Below are positions 8,320 to 18,145 of a DNA stretch of 64,000 nt, in pieces. The DNA comes from UBA1715 sp045615765 (lineage in GTDB: Bacteria > Bacteroidota > Bacteroidia > Bacteroidales > UBA1715): contig JAZLFM010000010.1 of assembly GCA_045615765.1 (NCBI GenBank), forward strand, positions 100,716 to 164,715. Direction: 5' to 3'. How positions within the stretch are numbered: position 1 is the stretch's first letter; each line of letters opens with the position of its first letter. The notes under the pieces are model-generated. The model made no database searches and had not been told where the DNA came from. It saw nothing but the letters and a program-made list of their open reading frames with translations. A program made the translations under genes and the position numbers.

Positions 8320-11300
8320 ATGAGAAAAATAATTTTCCTCGCAACACTTATTATCTCGTCATATTGTTCATTTTCGCAACAAATAATATTAAATGAGATT
8401 GTAGCAAAAAACGCCAACTCCTACAGTAACGATCAGGAGAAATCTCCAGATTGGATTGAAATAAAAAACACATCCAATTCCGCTATACAACTTTCAAACT
8501 TCAGTCTTGCAACAAAAGATTGCTTGAATGCGCCTTGGCAACTTCCAGACATACAATTGGCAGCAGGTGCTGTTACATTATTCGAAGCAAAAGATGCAGA
8601 ATCAATAGCACAATGGGAAACGGTTATTGATCTTGGTCATTCTTTTTCATACATTGTTCCTACTACGAACATCGCAAATTGGACAAAAGAAAATTTTGAC
8701 GACAATGCTTGGAACAACGGCCCTTCTCCTATTGGATTTGGAGAAACAAACATTGCCAGTTCTGTTCCAACGGGAACACTATCTGTATTTTTACGAACTA
8801 CATTCTCCATTACCGACATACATGATATTTCCACAATAATGCTCCACATGGACTGCGACGATGGATTTATCGCCTATATCAATGGTACAGAAATAGCACG
8901 ATCAAATATGAGCCAAAGCGAATATAATGCATTCGCAACAGATTACACCGACGGAGTTATTATCTTAGGTCAATCACCAAAATCGTATCGGTTCGATAAC
9001 ATTACCAATGTTTTACACGAAGGTAGTAATACATTTTGTGTACAAGTTCACAATTGTAATGCTACATCAAGCGACCTACTAGCAATTCCTATTTTAAGCA
9101 TAGGTTATAAGACAGCTAAAGAAAGTCGTGGAACAACATCACAATATTGCACGTTCTCAACAGGAGAAACATTTCCACATTCATTAGATGCGTCTTCCGA
9201 CATTGTATATTTACTAGAAGGTGGAAAAATTATAGATAGCATTGCCTGGAAAAACCTTCCTGTTGACATTTCTATTGGCAGAAAGAATGGAGACAACATA
9301 AACAGCTATTATTTCAGCAAACCTACACCAAAAGCGCAAAACAGTTACGAAGCATTTGTTCCCGAAACTCTTGACAAACCAAAGTTATCCGTTCCTGCAA
9401 GCGTGTACACATCAGGAACATTATTCTATGTTTCCGCCTACTCAAGCGAAAATGACGTAACCATCCGATACACAACAGACGGTTCTGAGCCAAATGAAGA
9501 TTCAAAAGTCATTCCAAAAAATATACTCATAACAGCTACGACAAACTTACGCGTACGAGCATTTCGGAATGGATATCTACCAAGTAAAACCACAACAGCA
9601 ACATACCTTTTTCTTAACAGAGAACAAAATCTTCCTATTGCGTCTATTACAGCAAAAAAAGGAGATTTCTTCAGCAATACCGAAGGTATTTATATGCTAG
9701 GTCCAAATGCTTCAAAAGAAGAACCTTATTATGGAGCAAACTACTGGCAAGATTGGGAAAAGCCTATTCATTTTGAATATTTCGATGAATTCGGAGATTG
9801 CGTAGTTTCGCAAGATGCTGGCGTAAAGATTGGTGGCAACTGGAGCCGCGCGCAACCGCAGAAAACATTAAAAATATACGCTCGCGATGAATATGGAAAA
9901 GACGAGATGGAATATCAATTTTTCAAAGACAAACCTATTTCTTCTTTCCACCTTATTTTATTACGAAATAGCGGTAACGATTTTAACAATACGCAAATGC
10001 GCGACGGCGTTATTTCCGAGTTAGCAAAACAAATGGATATAGACCGCCAAGCATATCAACCTGCCATAGTTTTCATTAATGGTAAATACTATGGTATTCA
10101 AAATGTACGCGAAAAACAAAACAAACATTATGTTGCCGAAAACTACGGATACGACAAAGACGACATAGATGTTATAAAAAACAATGGAGAAGTTGCAGAC
10201 GGAAATAACACTGATTATTTCATTATGCGAAACTTTATGGAAAACAAAGACTTATCCGACAATGCAAATTACGAACAAGCTAAACAATACATTGACATAC
10301 AAAACTTTATCGACTACAACATTTTGGAAATGTATGTAGTAAACGAAGACTGGCCAGGAAACAATATCGCATATTGGCATTCCCGTTCTGCAAACACACC
10401 TTGGCGTTACATGCTTTTCGACGCCGATTTCGGACTGGGAATCTGGGATCTTGATAAGAAAGTCAATAAAAATATGTTTCAATGGTGTACTTTGCCAAAT
10501 TCCAGTGATTACGCAACTGCACCATGGTCAACAATTATACTACGTCAATTACTAAAAAACAGCGAGTTCAAAAGAGATTTTCTTAACAGTCTTGCTGACC
10601 GACTAAACACAACCCTTTCTGCATATTCAGTAAATCACACTATTGATTCTGTTTACGAAATCATAGATAATGAAATGTACTACCATAAACAAAAATGGGG
10701 AGACAATTGGCAAGAAGGTTGGCTCAAACAAATGAAAGATTTCGGAAGTCGTAGAGATGATATTATGAGAAGACAAGCCGAAACCTTCTTTTCTACTAAC
10801 GGCAGTTACAAATTAACCATTTCTTCTTCGCACAAAAATGCCGGTTTTATTCGCCTTAACAGCATAACTGTTTCGACTTTCCCTTGGTCTGGAAAATATT
10901 TCAACAACAACACAATTTCCTTGACGGCTATTGCAAAACCTGGATACAACTTTGTGCGTTGGGAAGGTGCAGTTAATTCTACAGAAAAAACTATCACTAT
11001 CACCGCAAATCAAGCGACAAACATTACTGCCGTTTACGAACATGTAGGAAACGAGCCTCAGATTTCATTCACTGAGATTTATTATCACACATACAAAAAT
11101 GACGAGACGAAATGGATAGAATTATGTAACGACAACAACACACAACAAACTCTTGACATATCTAATTGGACACTTACACTCGATAGATATAATCAGACAT
11201 TTACATTTCCTGAAGGAAGTTCTTTGGGAACAGAAAAAAATCCAAATATTCTCGTGTTAGCAAAAAACAAAGAACGTTTTTGTACAAAATATCCCGATGT

Positions 11301-12270
11301 TCCCGCAGAGTCAGTCATTGGAAATATAGATGTCGACTTTCCTAAAGATTTTGCAACCGTAACATTGCGAAACGAAAACGGTTGCAAGATGGCAGAGTTG
11401 TTCTACTCCGACGAATTTGCACATGCTCAAAAAGCAGATGGATATGGGTACTCCTGCGATTTCAAATACGGAAATTACGCATGCGCCCACACTCTAGGAG
11501 GAACACCATTACAAGTCAATCTCACCGAAGAAGACATTACCCCAGAGCGATGGCCTATAATTACAGAAATAAACTTTGCACCAAGCAAGACATTTGACTC
11601 TGGTGACTGGATTGAGATATACAACCCTGACAAATACGCTACTTTCAACTTGAAAGATTGGATGATTAAAGATGATGGAGGTAAAATATCTGTAATCTAT
11701 GATGAAATAACTATTGCTCCAGGTGAATACATTGTTTTTGCAAACAATACTGAAAAGTTCCATAACATCTACCCAGATGTACCTTGTTACCAATTAAACT
11801 TGTCGTTAAACAACTACCAAGACGGTATTTCACTATATAATAAATACGAACGACGAGTAAATTCAGTATCATATTCTATGTTTGACGGCAAATGGGCAAC
11901 TAACACATTCAAAACAGGAAGAACACTTTCGCTTCGCGATTACAATTCAAACAACGCCTCTGGTAAAAATTGGTCTGCAAGTAAAAGTTATGGAACACCA
12001 GGAAGAGAAAACGATTACATTCTAACCGCTATACCAGAGAATGAGAAAATTCAAATTGCTGCTTATCCAAATCCATGTAGTGAATATCTCATTATTGAAT
12101 GTGAAGGAACCTTTATCTACGAAATTGTTACGACGAATGGCATCGTAATAAATTCAGAGGAAGCAAACGACCAAACACAAATACAAACAAACGAACTTCC
12201 AACAGGAATCTATTTCATTGTAATTTACCAAGGAGACCAAACAACAATAAGAAAAATCGTAAAAGAATAG
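8320..12270 (+). CDS. CotH-kinase family cargo with lamin-tail and chitobiase C-terminal modules, T9SS type A tail
   Basis: This is a 1316-residue exported protein; the signal peptide ends near CSFSQ. The modules in order are: about 22-90, lamin-tail domain (NEIVAKNA, DWIEIKN); about 105-265, a beta-sandwich of galactose-binding type; about 355-430, a chitobiase/beta-hexosaminidase C-terminal-like module (IRYTTDGSEP); about 440-760, a CotH kinase-like domain with RDGVISELA, FINGKYYGIQNVREK, EDWPGNN (676-682) and FDADFG (700-705); about 830-905, an InlB-type repeat (GYNFVRWEG); two further lamin-tail domains; and about 1235-1316, a T9SS type A sorting domain (AYPNPCSEYL start, GIYFIVIY near the end). 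CotH proteins phosphorylate proteins in spore formers; the bacterial cell-surface homologues are uncharacterised. It follows the preceding gene with no gap. Confidence 0.8.
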   Translation: MRKIIFLATLIISSYCSFSQQIILNEIVAKNANSYSNDQEKSPDWIEIKNTSNSAIQLSNFSLATKDCLNAPWQLPDIQLAAGAVTLFEAKDAESIAQWETVIDLGHSFSYIVPTTNIANWTKENFDDNAWNNGPSPIGFGETNIASSVPTGTLSVFLRTTFSITDIHDISTIMLHMDCDDGFIAYINGTEIARSNMSQSEYNAFATDYTDGVIILGQSPKSYRFDNITNVLHEGSNTFCVQVHNCNATSSDLLAIPILSIGYKTAKESRGTTSQYCTFSTGETFPHSLDASSDIVYLLEGGKIIDSIAWKNLPVDISIGRKNGDNINSYYFSKPTPKAQNSYEAFVPETLDKPKLSVPASVYTSGTLFYVSAYSSENDVTIRYTTDGSEPNEDSKVIPKNILITATTNLRVRAFRNGYLPSKTTTATYLFLNREQNLPIASITAKKGDFFSNTEGIYMLGPNASKEEPYYGANYWQDWEKPIHFEYFDEFGDCVVSQDAGVKIGGNWSRAQPQKTLKIYARDEYGKDEMEYQFFKDKPISSFHLILLRNSGNDFNNTQMRDGVISELAKQMDIDRQAYQPAIVFINGKYYGIQNVREKQNKHYVAENYGYDKDDIDVIKNNGEVADGNNTDYFIMRNFMENKDLSDNANYEQAKQYIDIQNFIDYNILEMYVVNEDWPGNNIAYWHSRSANTPWRYMLFDADFGLGIWDLDKKVNKNMFQWCTLPNSSDYATAPWSTIILRQLLKNSEFKRDFLNSLADRLNTTLSAYSVNHTIDSVYEIIDNEMYYHKQKWGDNWQEGWLKQMKDFGSRRDDIMRRQAETFFSTNGSYKLTISSSHKNAGFIRLNSITVSTFPWSGKYFNNNTISLTAIAKPGYNFVRWEGAVNSTEKTITITANQATNITAVYEHVGNEPQISFTEIYYHTYKNDETKWIELCNDNNTQQTLDISNWTLTLDRYNQTFTFPEGSSLGTEKNPNILVLAKNKERFCTKYPDVPAESVIGNIDVDFPKDFATVTLRNENGCKMAELFYSDEFAHAQKADGYGYSCDFKYGNYACAHTLGGTPLQVNLTEEDITPERWPIITEINFAPSKTFDSGDWIEIYNPDKYATFNLKDWMIKDDGGKISVIYDEITIAPGEYIVFANNTEKFHNIYPDVPCYQLNLSLNNYQDGISLYNKYERRVNSVSYSMFDGKWATNTFKTGRTLSLRDYNSNNASGKNWSASKSYGTPGRENDYILTAIPENEKIQIAAYPNPCSEYLIIECEGTFIYEIVTTNGIVINSEEANDQTQIQTNELPTGIYFIVIYQGDQTTIRKIVKE

Positions 12271-12332
12271 CGAATAACACGAAGGTTACGCTAGGTTGTC
12301 AACAATTATGAATACTTATTAACAACAGACTT

Positions 12333-12359
12333 TTGTTTGGTAAGAAATTTCTATTTTTG
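12333..12359 (+). promoter_or_regulatory. Candidate promoter (TTG ... TATTTTTG)
   Basis: A -7 box TATTTTTG at 12352-12359 fits TAnnTTTG. A TTTG lies upstream at 12332-12335, with a spacer of 16 bases, slightly short. It stands 27 bases before the ATG at 12387 in the 116-base gap after the CotH-type gene and would drive the basic protein, the TPR protein and possibly polA. Confidence 0.5.
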
Positions 12360-12386
12360 AAATCGGTAAAAAATGATTATTGAACT

Positions 12387-12938
12387 ATGAGATTTAGTAA
12401 ACTTGTTCTGTTATTAGGAATGTTGATAGTAAGTACTACAGCATTTGCCCAGTATGACGACGATGAAACTGTACAATCAAGAAAGAGTACACATAAAAAG
12501 GAAAAAGTACATTCTGGTCCTGCGGCAAAAAGTCGCGACATGAAGAAGCAAGACAACTTCAAATCAAGTGTAAACAAGACTACACACTTGAGTAAGAAAG
12601 AACAAGCAAAGCTACAAGCAAAGAAGGAAAAAGAACATCAAAAACGTTTCGAGGCTAACCGCAAGAGAATGCAGGATAAAAAGACTTTGAAACGCATGAA
12701 ACAAAACGAGAAATATTCATATCGCACAAATGCGGCGAAAGGAAAATCATGGCAAAGTCGAAAGCATGATTCTAAAACAACGAAAGCAAACAAAAAACGA
12801 GCGAAAGCACTCGAAAAACGACAAGACGAAGCACGCGATAGATACGAAAACAAAGACTACAAACCAGGAGCACGAAAAACTACTCGTAAAGGTAAAATTC
12901 GCGAATTCCAAAATCCGTTTAAACGAGACAAGAAATAA
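12387..12938 (+). CDS. Exported, extremely Lys/Arg-rich protein of unknown function
   Basis: This 183-residue protein has a clear signal peptide (MRFSKLVLLLGMLIVSTTAFAQ). An acidic YDDDE stretch follows, and after that almost the whole mature chain is Lys, Arg, Gln, Glu and Asn with hardly any hydrophobic residues. It is probably disordered or a long charged helix outside the inner membrane. I do not recognise a family. Its TAA shares a base with the ATG of the downstream TPR gene, so the two are coupled and may work together. High positive charge could allow binding to LPS, nucleic acid or the cell wall; that is inference only. Confidence 0.6.
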   Translation: MRFSKLVLLLGMLIVSTTAFAQYDDDETVQSRKSTHKKEKVHSGPAAKSRDMKKQDNFKSSVNKTTHLSKKEQAKLQAKKEKEHQKRFEANRKRMQDKKTLKRMKQNEKYSYRTNAAKGKSWQSRKHDSKTTKANKKRAKALEKRQDEARDRYENKDYKPGARKTTRKGKIREFQNPFKRDKK

Positions 12939-13885
12939 TGAAACGCTATTGCTGGGAAATAGTTATTGCTCTGCTTATTTCAATAACAGCACAAGCCCAA
13001 CAATGTGATTCTCTCTACATTGCCTCACTAAAGTTATATGATAGAGAAAATTATAACGGTTCATTAGAGGCAATAAATAGCGTTATTGCAAACTGTGGCA
13101 ACAAAGTTGACTATCAACTGCACCGAGCAAAATGTTATTCCGAACTGAAAGATACCAAGGGTAAACTAGCCGCTCTTAACGCGGCTTTAGCCCTTGATTC
13201 AAATTGTATCGCAGCTTTATCAGAAAAAGCAGCAATGTATATGTCGGCCGATATATATTCGTCTGCAATAAAATGCTACACAAAAATATTATCGCTTGTC
13301 CCAACAACAGACACAACCGTCCGCCTATACCTTACAAATCTTGGCGCATTGTATGTACATACAAACCAAAATACCAAAGCATTCAACTTACTTTGGGATT
13401 ATTGCCAAAAAGATTCTTCGACGGACAATGAACATTTGCTAATTAACCTTGCTGCATCTGCTATCTACATAGGGAAATACACGGAAGCAGAATGGGCCCT
13501 ATCCAAGATACTAAGTGACAATCCCGCGAATGTAAAAGCGCTTGTTAATATGGGACTTTGCAAAGAAGGTCAAAAAGAATATGAGTCTGCAATCTCATAT
13601 TACGACAAAGCAATGACATTAGTTCCTGATGACGCATACGCGTGGAATAACCGTGGTTTTGCCTACTATATGCAAGGAGATTACAAATCTGCTCTTAACG
13701 ACATAGAAAAATCTCTCAGTATCGATCCTTCAAATTCATACGCATATAAAAACAAAGCCTTAGTTTTAATTGCGATGGGAAAGAAAAAAGATGCTTGTAA
13801 AAATCTAGAACAAGCTATCGCAACAGGATTCACCGAAATGTATGGCAACGAAGTTCTGCAATTAATAGAACAAAACTGCCGCTAA
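12938..13885 (+). CDS. Exported tetratricopeptide-repeat protein
   Basis: This 315-residue protein has a signal peptide ending near ITAQAQ, followed by several TPR units. Clear ones include a unit with ALAALSEKAAMYM and ALVNMGLCKEGQKEYESAI-type helices, and a final pair with AWNNRGFAYYMQGDYKSAL and AYKNKALVLIAMGKKKDAC. TPRs form a scaffold for protein binding; here it would act in the periplasm or be lipid-free at the outer membrane. The start ATG overlaps the stop of the basic-protein gene by one base and polA begins 12 bases after its stop. The partner is unknown. Confidence 0.75.
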   Translation: MKRYCWEIVIALLISITAQAQQCDSLYIASLKLYDRENYNGSLEAINSVIANCGNKVDYQLHRAKCYSELKDTKGKLAALNAALALDSNCIAALSEKAAMYMSADIYSSAIKCYTKILSLVPTTDTTVRLYLTNLGALYVHTNQNTKAFNLLWDYCQKDSSTDNEHLLINLAASAIYIGKYTEAEWALSKILSDNPANVKALVNMGLCKEGQKEYESAISYYDKAMTLVPDDAYAWNNRGFAYYMQGDYKSALNDIEKSLSIDPSNSYAYKNKALVLIAMGKKKDACKNLEQAIATGFTEMYGNEVLQLIEQNCR

Positions 13886-13897
13886 AATACTACCACA

Positions 13898-16660
13898 ATG
13901 GAAGAAAAGAAACTGTTTCTCATAGACGGACACGCCGTTTTATACCGATCATATTTTGCATTCATTAACAATCCTCGTATAAATTCCAAGGGTGTTAATA
14001 CCTCAGCAGTTTTTGGATTCGTGAACACAATCTATGAGATGATGCGTTCGCAAAAACCTACTCACATTGGAGTGGTATTCGACCCAAAAGGGAAAACATT
14101 TCGCCATACGATGTACGAAGCCTATAAGGCTAACCGACAAGCTACTCCCGAAGACCTAAAGGCAGCGATACCCGAGGTCATAGAAATAATTCAAGCTATG
14201 AATATCCCGGTTGTACAAATCGAAGGATACGAGGCTGACGATGTAATCGGAACACTTGCAAAACAAGCTGCCCGCAAAGACTTTATGGTCTATATGGTTA
14301 CACCAGATAAAGACTATGCCCAATTAGTCGAAGACTCAATTTATATGTACCGCCTAGGACACAACGGCATAGACATTATGGGACCACAACAAGTTGCCGA
14401 CAAGTTTTCAGTTAAAAGACCTGAACAAGTTATCGACCTATTGGGACTCTGGGGCGATAGCGCCGACAATATTCCTGGAGCTCCAGGTGTAGGCGAAAAA
14501 ACAGCCAAAGCACTCATTGCACAATACGATAGCATTGAAGGCATCTATGAACACATCGAAGAACTAAAAGGAAAACAAAAGGAAAAAATGATTGCGGCAA
14601 AAGAACAAGTTCTTTTATCGAAAGAACTTGCCACAATTTGCACACAAGTTCCTATCTCCTTCGACGACTATAACTTTGAGAAGGAACCTTTTAATGCCGA
14701 TGCTTTACAAGCAAAATTCACAGAACTAGAATTTGTAGGATTGGCTCAAAAGATGCTAAAAACAACCATAGAACCACAAAAGATAGAGAAGAAAGTTGTA
14801 GAACAAAACACATCGGACACACAGTTAGATTTATTCGCAGAACCTGCTACTACACAGCAAGAACCTGTACAAACACAGAATTTTCAAAACTACCATATTG
14901 TTAGAGACGTAGATTCATTCTTAAAGTTGTTATCTAAACAGCTAACTATCAGTTACACAATATGTACTGACACAACAACGACTGTTGATGCGCGTATTCT
15001 CGGTTTTGCTTTTGCTTGGAAATATGGGGAAGCTCATTATGTGGCTGTGCCTACAAATCCTGACGAGCATAACGAACTCATACAAAAACTAAAACCTATC
15101 TTTAATTCGTGCTCTAAAAAATTCACATACGACATAAAGCAAAGTGTATCAATACTTTCGCACTACGACATCAACATTTATGGTGAATTACACGATATAC
15201 AACTTGCACATTATGTTCTACAACCAGAATTACGACATTCATTAGACACTATTGCAAGACAATATTTAGGTGCAAAAATGCTTCGTATTGAAGATTTTTC
15301 GAATACAAAAGCGGCACAATTCTCATTTAAAAATTGTTCGTTAGACCAACAGAAAAACTACTTCTGCGAACAAGCCGACATTATTTTTCAAACGGCTCCT
15401 TTAATTGAAAAAGAACTTAACGAACGAAATCAGTATGACCTATATCTAAAAATAGAATGTCCTTTAGCTTCCGTATTAAGCAAGATGGAAATGGCTGGCG
15501 TAAAAATTGATTCTAACGCATTACATACATCATCGAAAACGATAAGCGAAGAAGTACAAAAGATAGAAAATCGCATATATGAATTGGCTGGTGAAACATT
15601 TAATATTGGTTCACCAAAACAATTAGGAGAAATATTATTTGACAAACTCGCAATTGTAGAAAAAGCCAAGAAAACAAAGACCAAGCAATACGCCACAGGC
15701 GAAGAAGTTCTCGACAAACTTCGTGATACTCACGAGATTATTCCTTTAATTTTGGAATATCGAGAAATGAAGAAATTGCTTTCTACTTACATCGATGCTT
15801 TACCACAATTGGTAAATGCACGCACGGGGAAAATACACGCTTCGTTCAACCAAGCGGTAGTCGCAACCGGCCGACTAAGTTCCACAAACCCCAACCTTCA
15901 GAATATTCCTGTCCGTACCGAAATGGGACGAGAAATACGCAAGGTTTTCATTCCATCCGAACCTGGAAATATTTTCTTATCTGCAGATTACTCCCAAATA
16001 GAACTCCGACTTATCGCCCACTTTAGCGGTGACGAGCATTTTATTTCTGCATTCAAGAACGGAGAAGATATACACCGCGCAACTGCTGCCAAAATATTCG
16101 GTGTTTCGTTGGAAGAAGTTACAGCAGACCAAAGAAGAAAAGCTAAATCTGCAAACTTTGCCATATCTTACGGAACTACAGCATTTGGTCTTTCGCAGAC
16201 ATTAAATATCCCTCGCAAAGAAGCACAAGAATTAATAGACAGTTACTTTGCCAACTATCCGAAAGTAAAAGCTTTAATGGATTCGTATATAGATATGGCA
16301 CGCAATAAAGGTTATGTAGAAACTATGTTCAACCGTCGTAGGTATTTACCTGACATCAACTCGCAAAATGCCACTATACGCGGTGTAGCAGAGCGAAATG
16401 CCATTAACGCACCTGTACAAGGTTCAGCTGCCGATATTATAAAAATTGCAATGATAAACATTGCAACGAAAATGGAAGAACAAAAACTTCGTAGCCGTAT
16501 GATTTTACAAGTACACGACGAACTCAATTTCGATGTGTTCCCCGATGAATTAGATACGATGAAGAAAATTGTTACAGAAGAAATGCAAAATGCGGTAACA
16601 TTGCAAGTACCACTTATTGCAGAAATGGGAGTAGGAACAAACTGGTTAGAAGCGCATTAG
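13898..16660 (+). CDS. polA: DNA polymerase I with degenerate 3'-5' exonuclease site
   Basis: This is a 920-residue PolA. Residues 1-290 form the 5'-3' flap exonuclease (VVFDPKGKTFRH, EGYEADDVIGTLA, VTPDKDYAQLV, GDSADNIPGAPGVGEKTA). Residues about 330-520 correspond to the 3'-5' exonuclease fold. Residues about 540-920 form the family A polymerase, with motif A DYSQIELRL near 697, motif B K-S-A-N-F-A-I-S-Y-G, and motif C VHDEL near 872. Roles are Okazaki fragment maturation and repair synthesis. The proofreading domain looks inactive: the Exo I D-x-E is absent (the region reads TDTTTTVDA at 357-365) and the Exo III Y-x3-D reads Y488-F-C-E-Q492. It is convergent with rfaE2, 10 bases apart. Confidence 0.95.
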   Translation: MEEKKLFLIDGHAVLYRSYFAFINNPRINSKGVNTSAVFGFVNTIYEMMRSQKPTHIGVVFDPKGKTFRHTMYEAYKANRQATPEDLKAAIPEVIEIIQAMNIPVVQIEGYEADDVIGTLAKQAARKDFMVYMVTPDKDYAQLVEDSIYMYRLGHNGIDIMGPQQVADKFSVKRPEQVIDLLGLWGDSADNIPGAPGVGEKTAKALIAQYDSIEGIYEHIEELKGKQKEKMIAAKEQVLLSKELATICTQVPISFDDYNFEKEPFNADALQAKFTELEFVGLAQKMLKTTIEPQKIEKKVVEQNTSDTQLDLFAEPATTQQEPVQTQNFQNYHIVRDVDSFLKLLSKQLTISYTICTDTTTTVDARILGFAFAWKYGEAHYVAVPTNPDEHNELIQKLKPIFNSCSKKFTYDIKQSVSILSHYDINIYGELHDIQLAHYVLQPELRHSLDTIARQYLGAKMLRIEDFSNTKAAQFSFKNCSLDQQKNYFCEQADIIFQTAPLIEKELNERNQYDLYLKIECPLASVLSKMEMAGVKIDSNALHTSSKTISEEVQKIENRIYELAGETFNIGSPKQLGEILFDKLAIVEKAKKTKTKQYATGEEVLDKLRDTHEIIPLILEYREMKKLLSTYIDALPQLVNARTGKIHASFNQAVVATGRLSSTNPNLQNIPVRTEMGREIRKVFIPSEPGNIFLSADYSQIELRLIAHFSGDEHFISAFKNGEDIHRATAAKIFGVSLEEVTADQRRKAKSANFAISYGTTAFGLSQTLNIPRKEAQELIDSYFANYPKVKALMDSYIDMARNKGYVETMFNRRRYLPDINSQNATIRGVAERNAINAPVQGSAADIIKIAMINIATKMEEQKLRSRMILQVHDELNFDVFPDELDTMKKIVTEEMQNAVTLQVPLIAEMGVGTNWLEAH

Positions 16661-16670
16661 AAATGTAAAA

Positions 16671-17153
16671 CTACATTTTCTTCACATAATTTGTTGTAGA
16701 AAATCCAGTAACAAAATCAATAGTTTTCACTTCGCCACCATTGGCAAGGACTTCTTTTGCACCAACAATGTTTTCAACCGAGTAGTCACTTCCTTTTACA
16801 AGAACATCGGGAAGTAACGACGAAATTAGGTTCAACGGCGTATCTTCATCAAACAAGATAACAAGATCTATAAACTCAAAACTTGCAATCGTCAAAGCCC
16901 TTGATTCTTCTTCTTTTATTGGACGACTCTCGCCTTTCAATCTTTTAATAGACGCGTCTGTATTCAATCCTAATATCAATTTTGATCCAAGGTCTCGTGC
17001 CTTTGCCAAATAGTAAATATGTCCTTTATGGATTATATCGAAACAACCATTGGTAAACACTATCTTTTCGCCTTGTTTTTTCCAACCATCAACAATTTGT
17101 AACGCCTCATCTAGTGAAACAATTTTATGCAATATTGTATCTAACTGATTCAT
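16671..17153 (-). CDS. rfaE2: D-glycero-beta-D-manno-heptose 1-phosphate adenylyltransferase
   Basis: This 160-residue nucleotidyltransferase of the cytidylyltransferase superfamily corresponds to the C-terminal half of E. coli HldE. It transfers AMP to heptose 1-phosphate, giving ADP-heptose for the LPS core. The TNGCFDIIHKGHIYYLAKAR segment holds the H-x-G-H catalytic motif. Further motifs are LGLNTDASIKRLKG-type and LVKGSDY, and the C-terminus GFSTTNYVKKM is typical. The separate-gene arrangement (E2 without the kinase E1) is common in Bacteroidetes. It overlaps the upstream membrane-protein gene by four bases. gmhA (39386) and a heptosyltransferase-like gene (23483) in this window belong to the same pathway. 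Confidence 0.9.
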   Translation of the reverse strand: MNQLDTILHKIVSLDEALQIVDGWKKQGEKIVFTNGCFDIIHKGHIYYLAKARDLGSKLILGLNTDASIKRLKGESRPIKEEESRALTIASFEFIDLVILFDEDTPLNLISSLLPDVLVKGSDYSVENIVGAKEVLANGGEVKTIDFVTGFSTTNYVKKM

Positions 17154-18142
17154 TGATTTTGCTTTTTACGAAAAACGAAAAATAAAGAAACTAGGCCTAA
17201 AAGTATCTCTAGAATCAACTGCGATTCATGGCTAATTGTTGCGTATAACAGTCCTACCGAATTGAAATCTAAATTATAGATTGTAAGAGCCAATGCAACG
17301 ATATAATGATAAGCACCTATTCCACCTTGTACAGGAACTGCCATACCAATACTTCCAACCACCAACAAGAATAACCCATCAGCAAGACCAAGATGCGCAG
17401 TCGCAGGCAAAGCTAAACAAACAAACCAGGTCATTATCCAATAGCAAAGCCACAATGCTATTGTGTAAAAAACAAACAGACCTCGTTTTTCTAGTTTATA
17501 TACCGAGGACAATCCCTCGAATATACCTTTACAGAATGATTTTATTTTATCAACGAACACATTGTTTTTTCCCTTAAATATGAAATACAACACGATTCCA
17601 ACCAACAAGGCTGCGCCTATTAAAACATATATATTCAAAGAAATAGACGAAAAGCGTGCCGCCGTAGGAGCTAAGACTTTGTCACTAATAAAAGCGCCAA
17701 ATAAATCAATTTGTAGGAAAAATGTAATAAACGCCAGCAAAAGCGTCACCAATACATCAAATGCACGTTCAACAATAACCGTCCCGATAAGTGTATCGAA
17801 CGGAAGTTTTTCGGTTCTGTTCAAAGCACCACATCGTGCTATTTCGCCCACACGAGGCAATGCAAGATTGGCAAAATAGCCAAACATTTCTGCCCAGAAA
17901 GCATTTGCAAGACCTGGTTTATGATCACAAGTAGATTCAATAAGAAGATTCCATCGTGCCGCACGACAGAGATAGGCAATCATAGCCAGCACAAGTGCAA
18001 AACCTATCCACACGAAATTAGCGTGGATAATGTCATTCCACATTGCAGAAAAATCTACATCCTTAAAGACGAAAAATAGTAAGCCCACTCCTATCAGAGC
18101 AAAAACAATGTACGATATTGTTTTTGAAAGGCTTTTATTCAT
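17150..18142 (-). CDS. Flippase-like integral membrane protein (lysylphosphatidylglycerol synthase TM / UPF0104 family)
   Basis: This 330-residue polytopic protein has about eight hydrophobic segments. It shows the family pattern of an early R-A-A-R-W-N-L-L-I segment, a following FGYFANLALPRVGEIARCGAL segment and a VPVQGGIGAYHYIV loop near the C-terminus. This is the membrane half of MprF-type proteins without the aminoacyl-transferase half; members have been proposed to move lipids across the inner membrane. The substrate is unknown. Its stop-side end overlaps rfaE2 by four bases and panD lies three bases upstream, so rfaE2, this gene, panD and panC appear to be one transcript. Confidence 0.8.
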   Translation of the reverse strand: MNKSLSKTISYIVFALIGVGLLFFVFKDVDFSAMWNDIIHANFVWIGFALVLAMIAYLCRAARWNLLIESTCDHKPGLANAFWAEMFGYFANLALPRVGEIARCGALNRTEKLPFDTLIGTVIVERAFDVLVTLLLAFITFFLQIDLFGAFISDKVLAPTAARFSSISLNIYVLIGAALLVGIVLYFIFKGKNNVFVDKIKSFCKGIFEGLSSVYKLEKRGLFVFYTIALWLCYWIMTWFVCLALPATAHLGLADGLFLLVVGSIGMAVPVQGGIGAYHYIVALALTIYNLDFNSVGLLYATISHESQLILEILLGLVSLFFVFRKKQNQ

Positions 18143-18145
18143 ATA

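Noticed and set aside
16661..16680. Hairpin aaatgta/tacattt between polA and rfaE2
   Set aside because: The stem is only 7 bases, all A/T but one pair, and overlaps the rfaE2 end; too weak to call a terminator.
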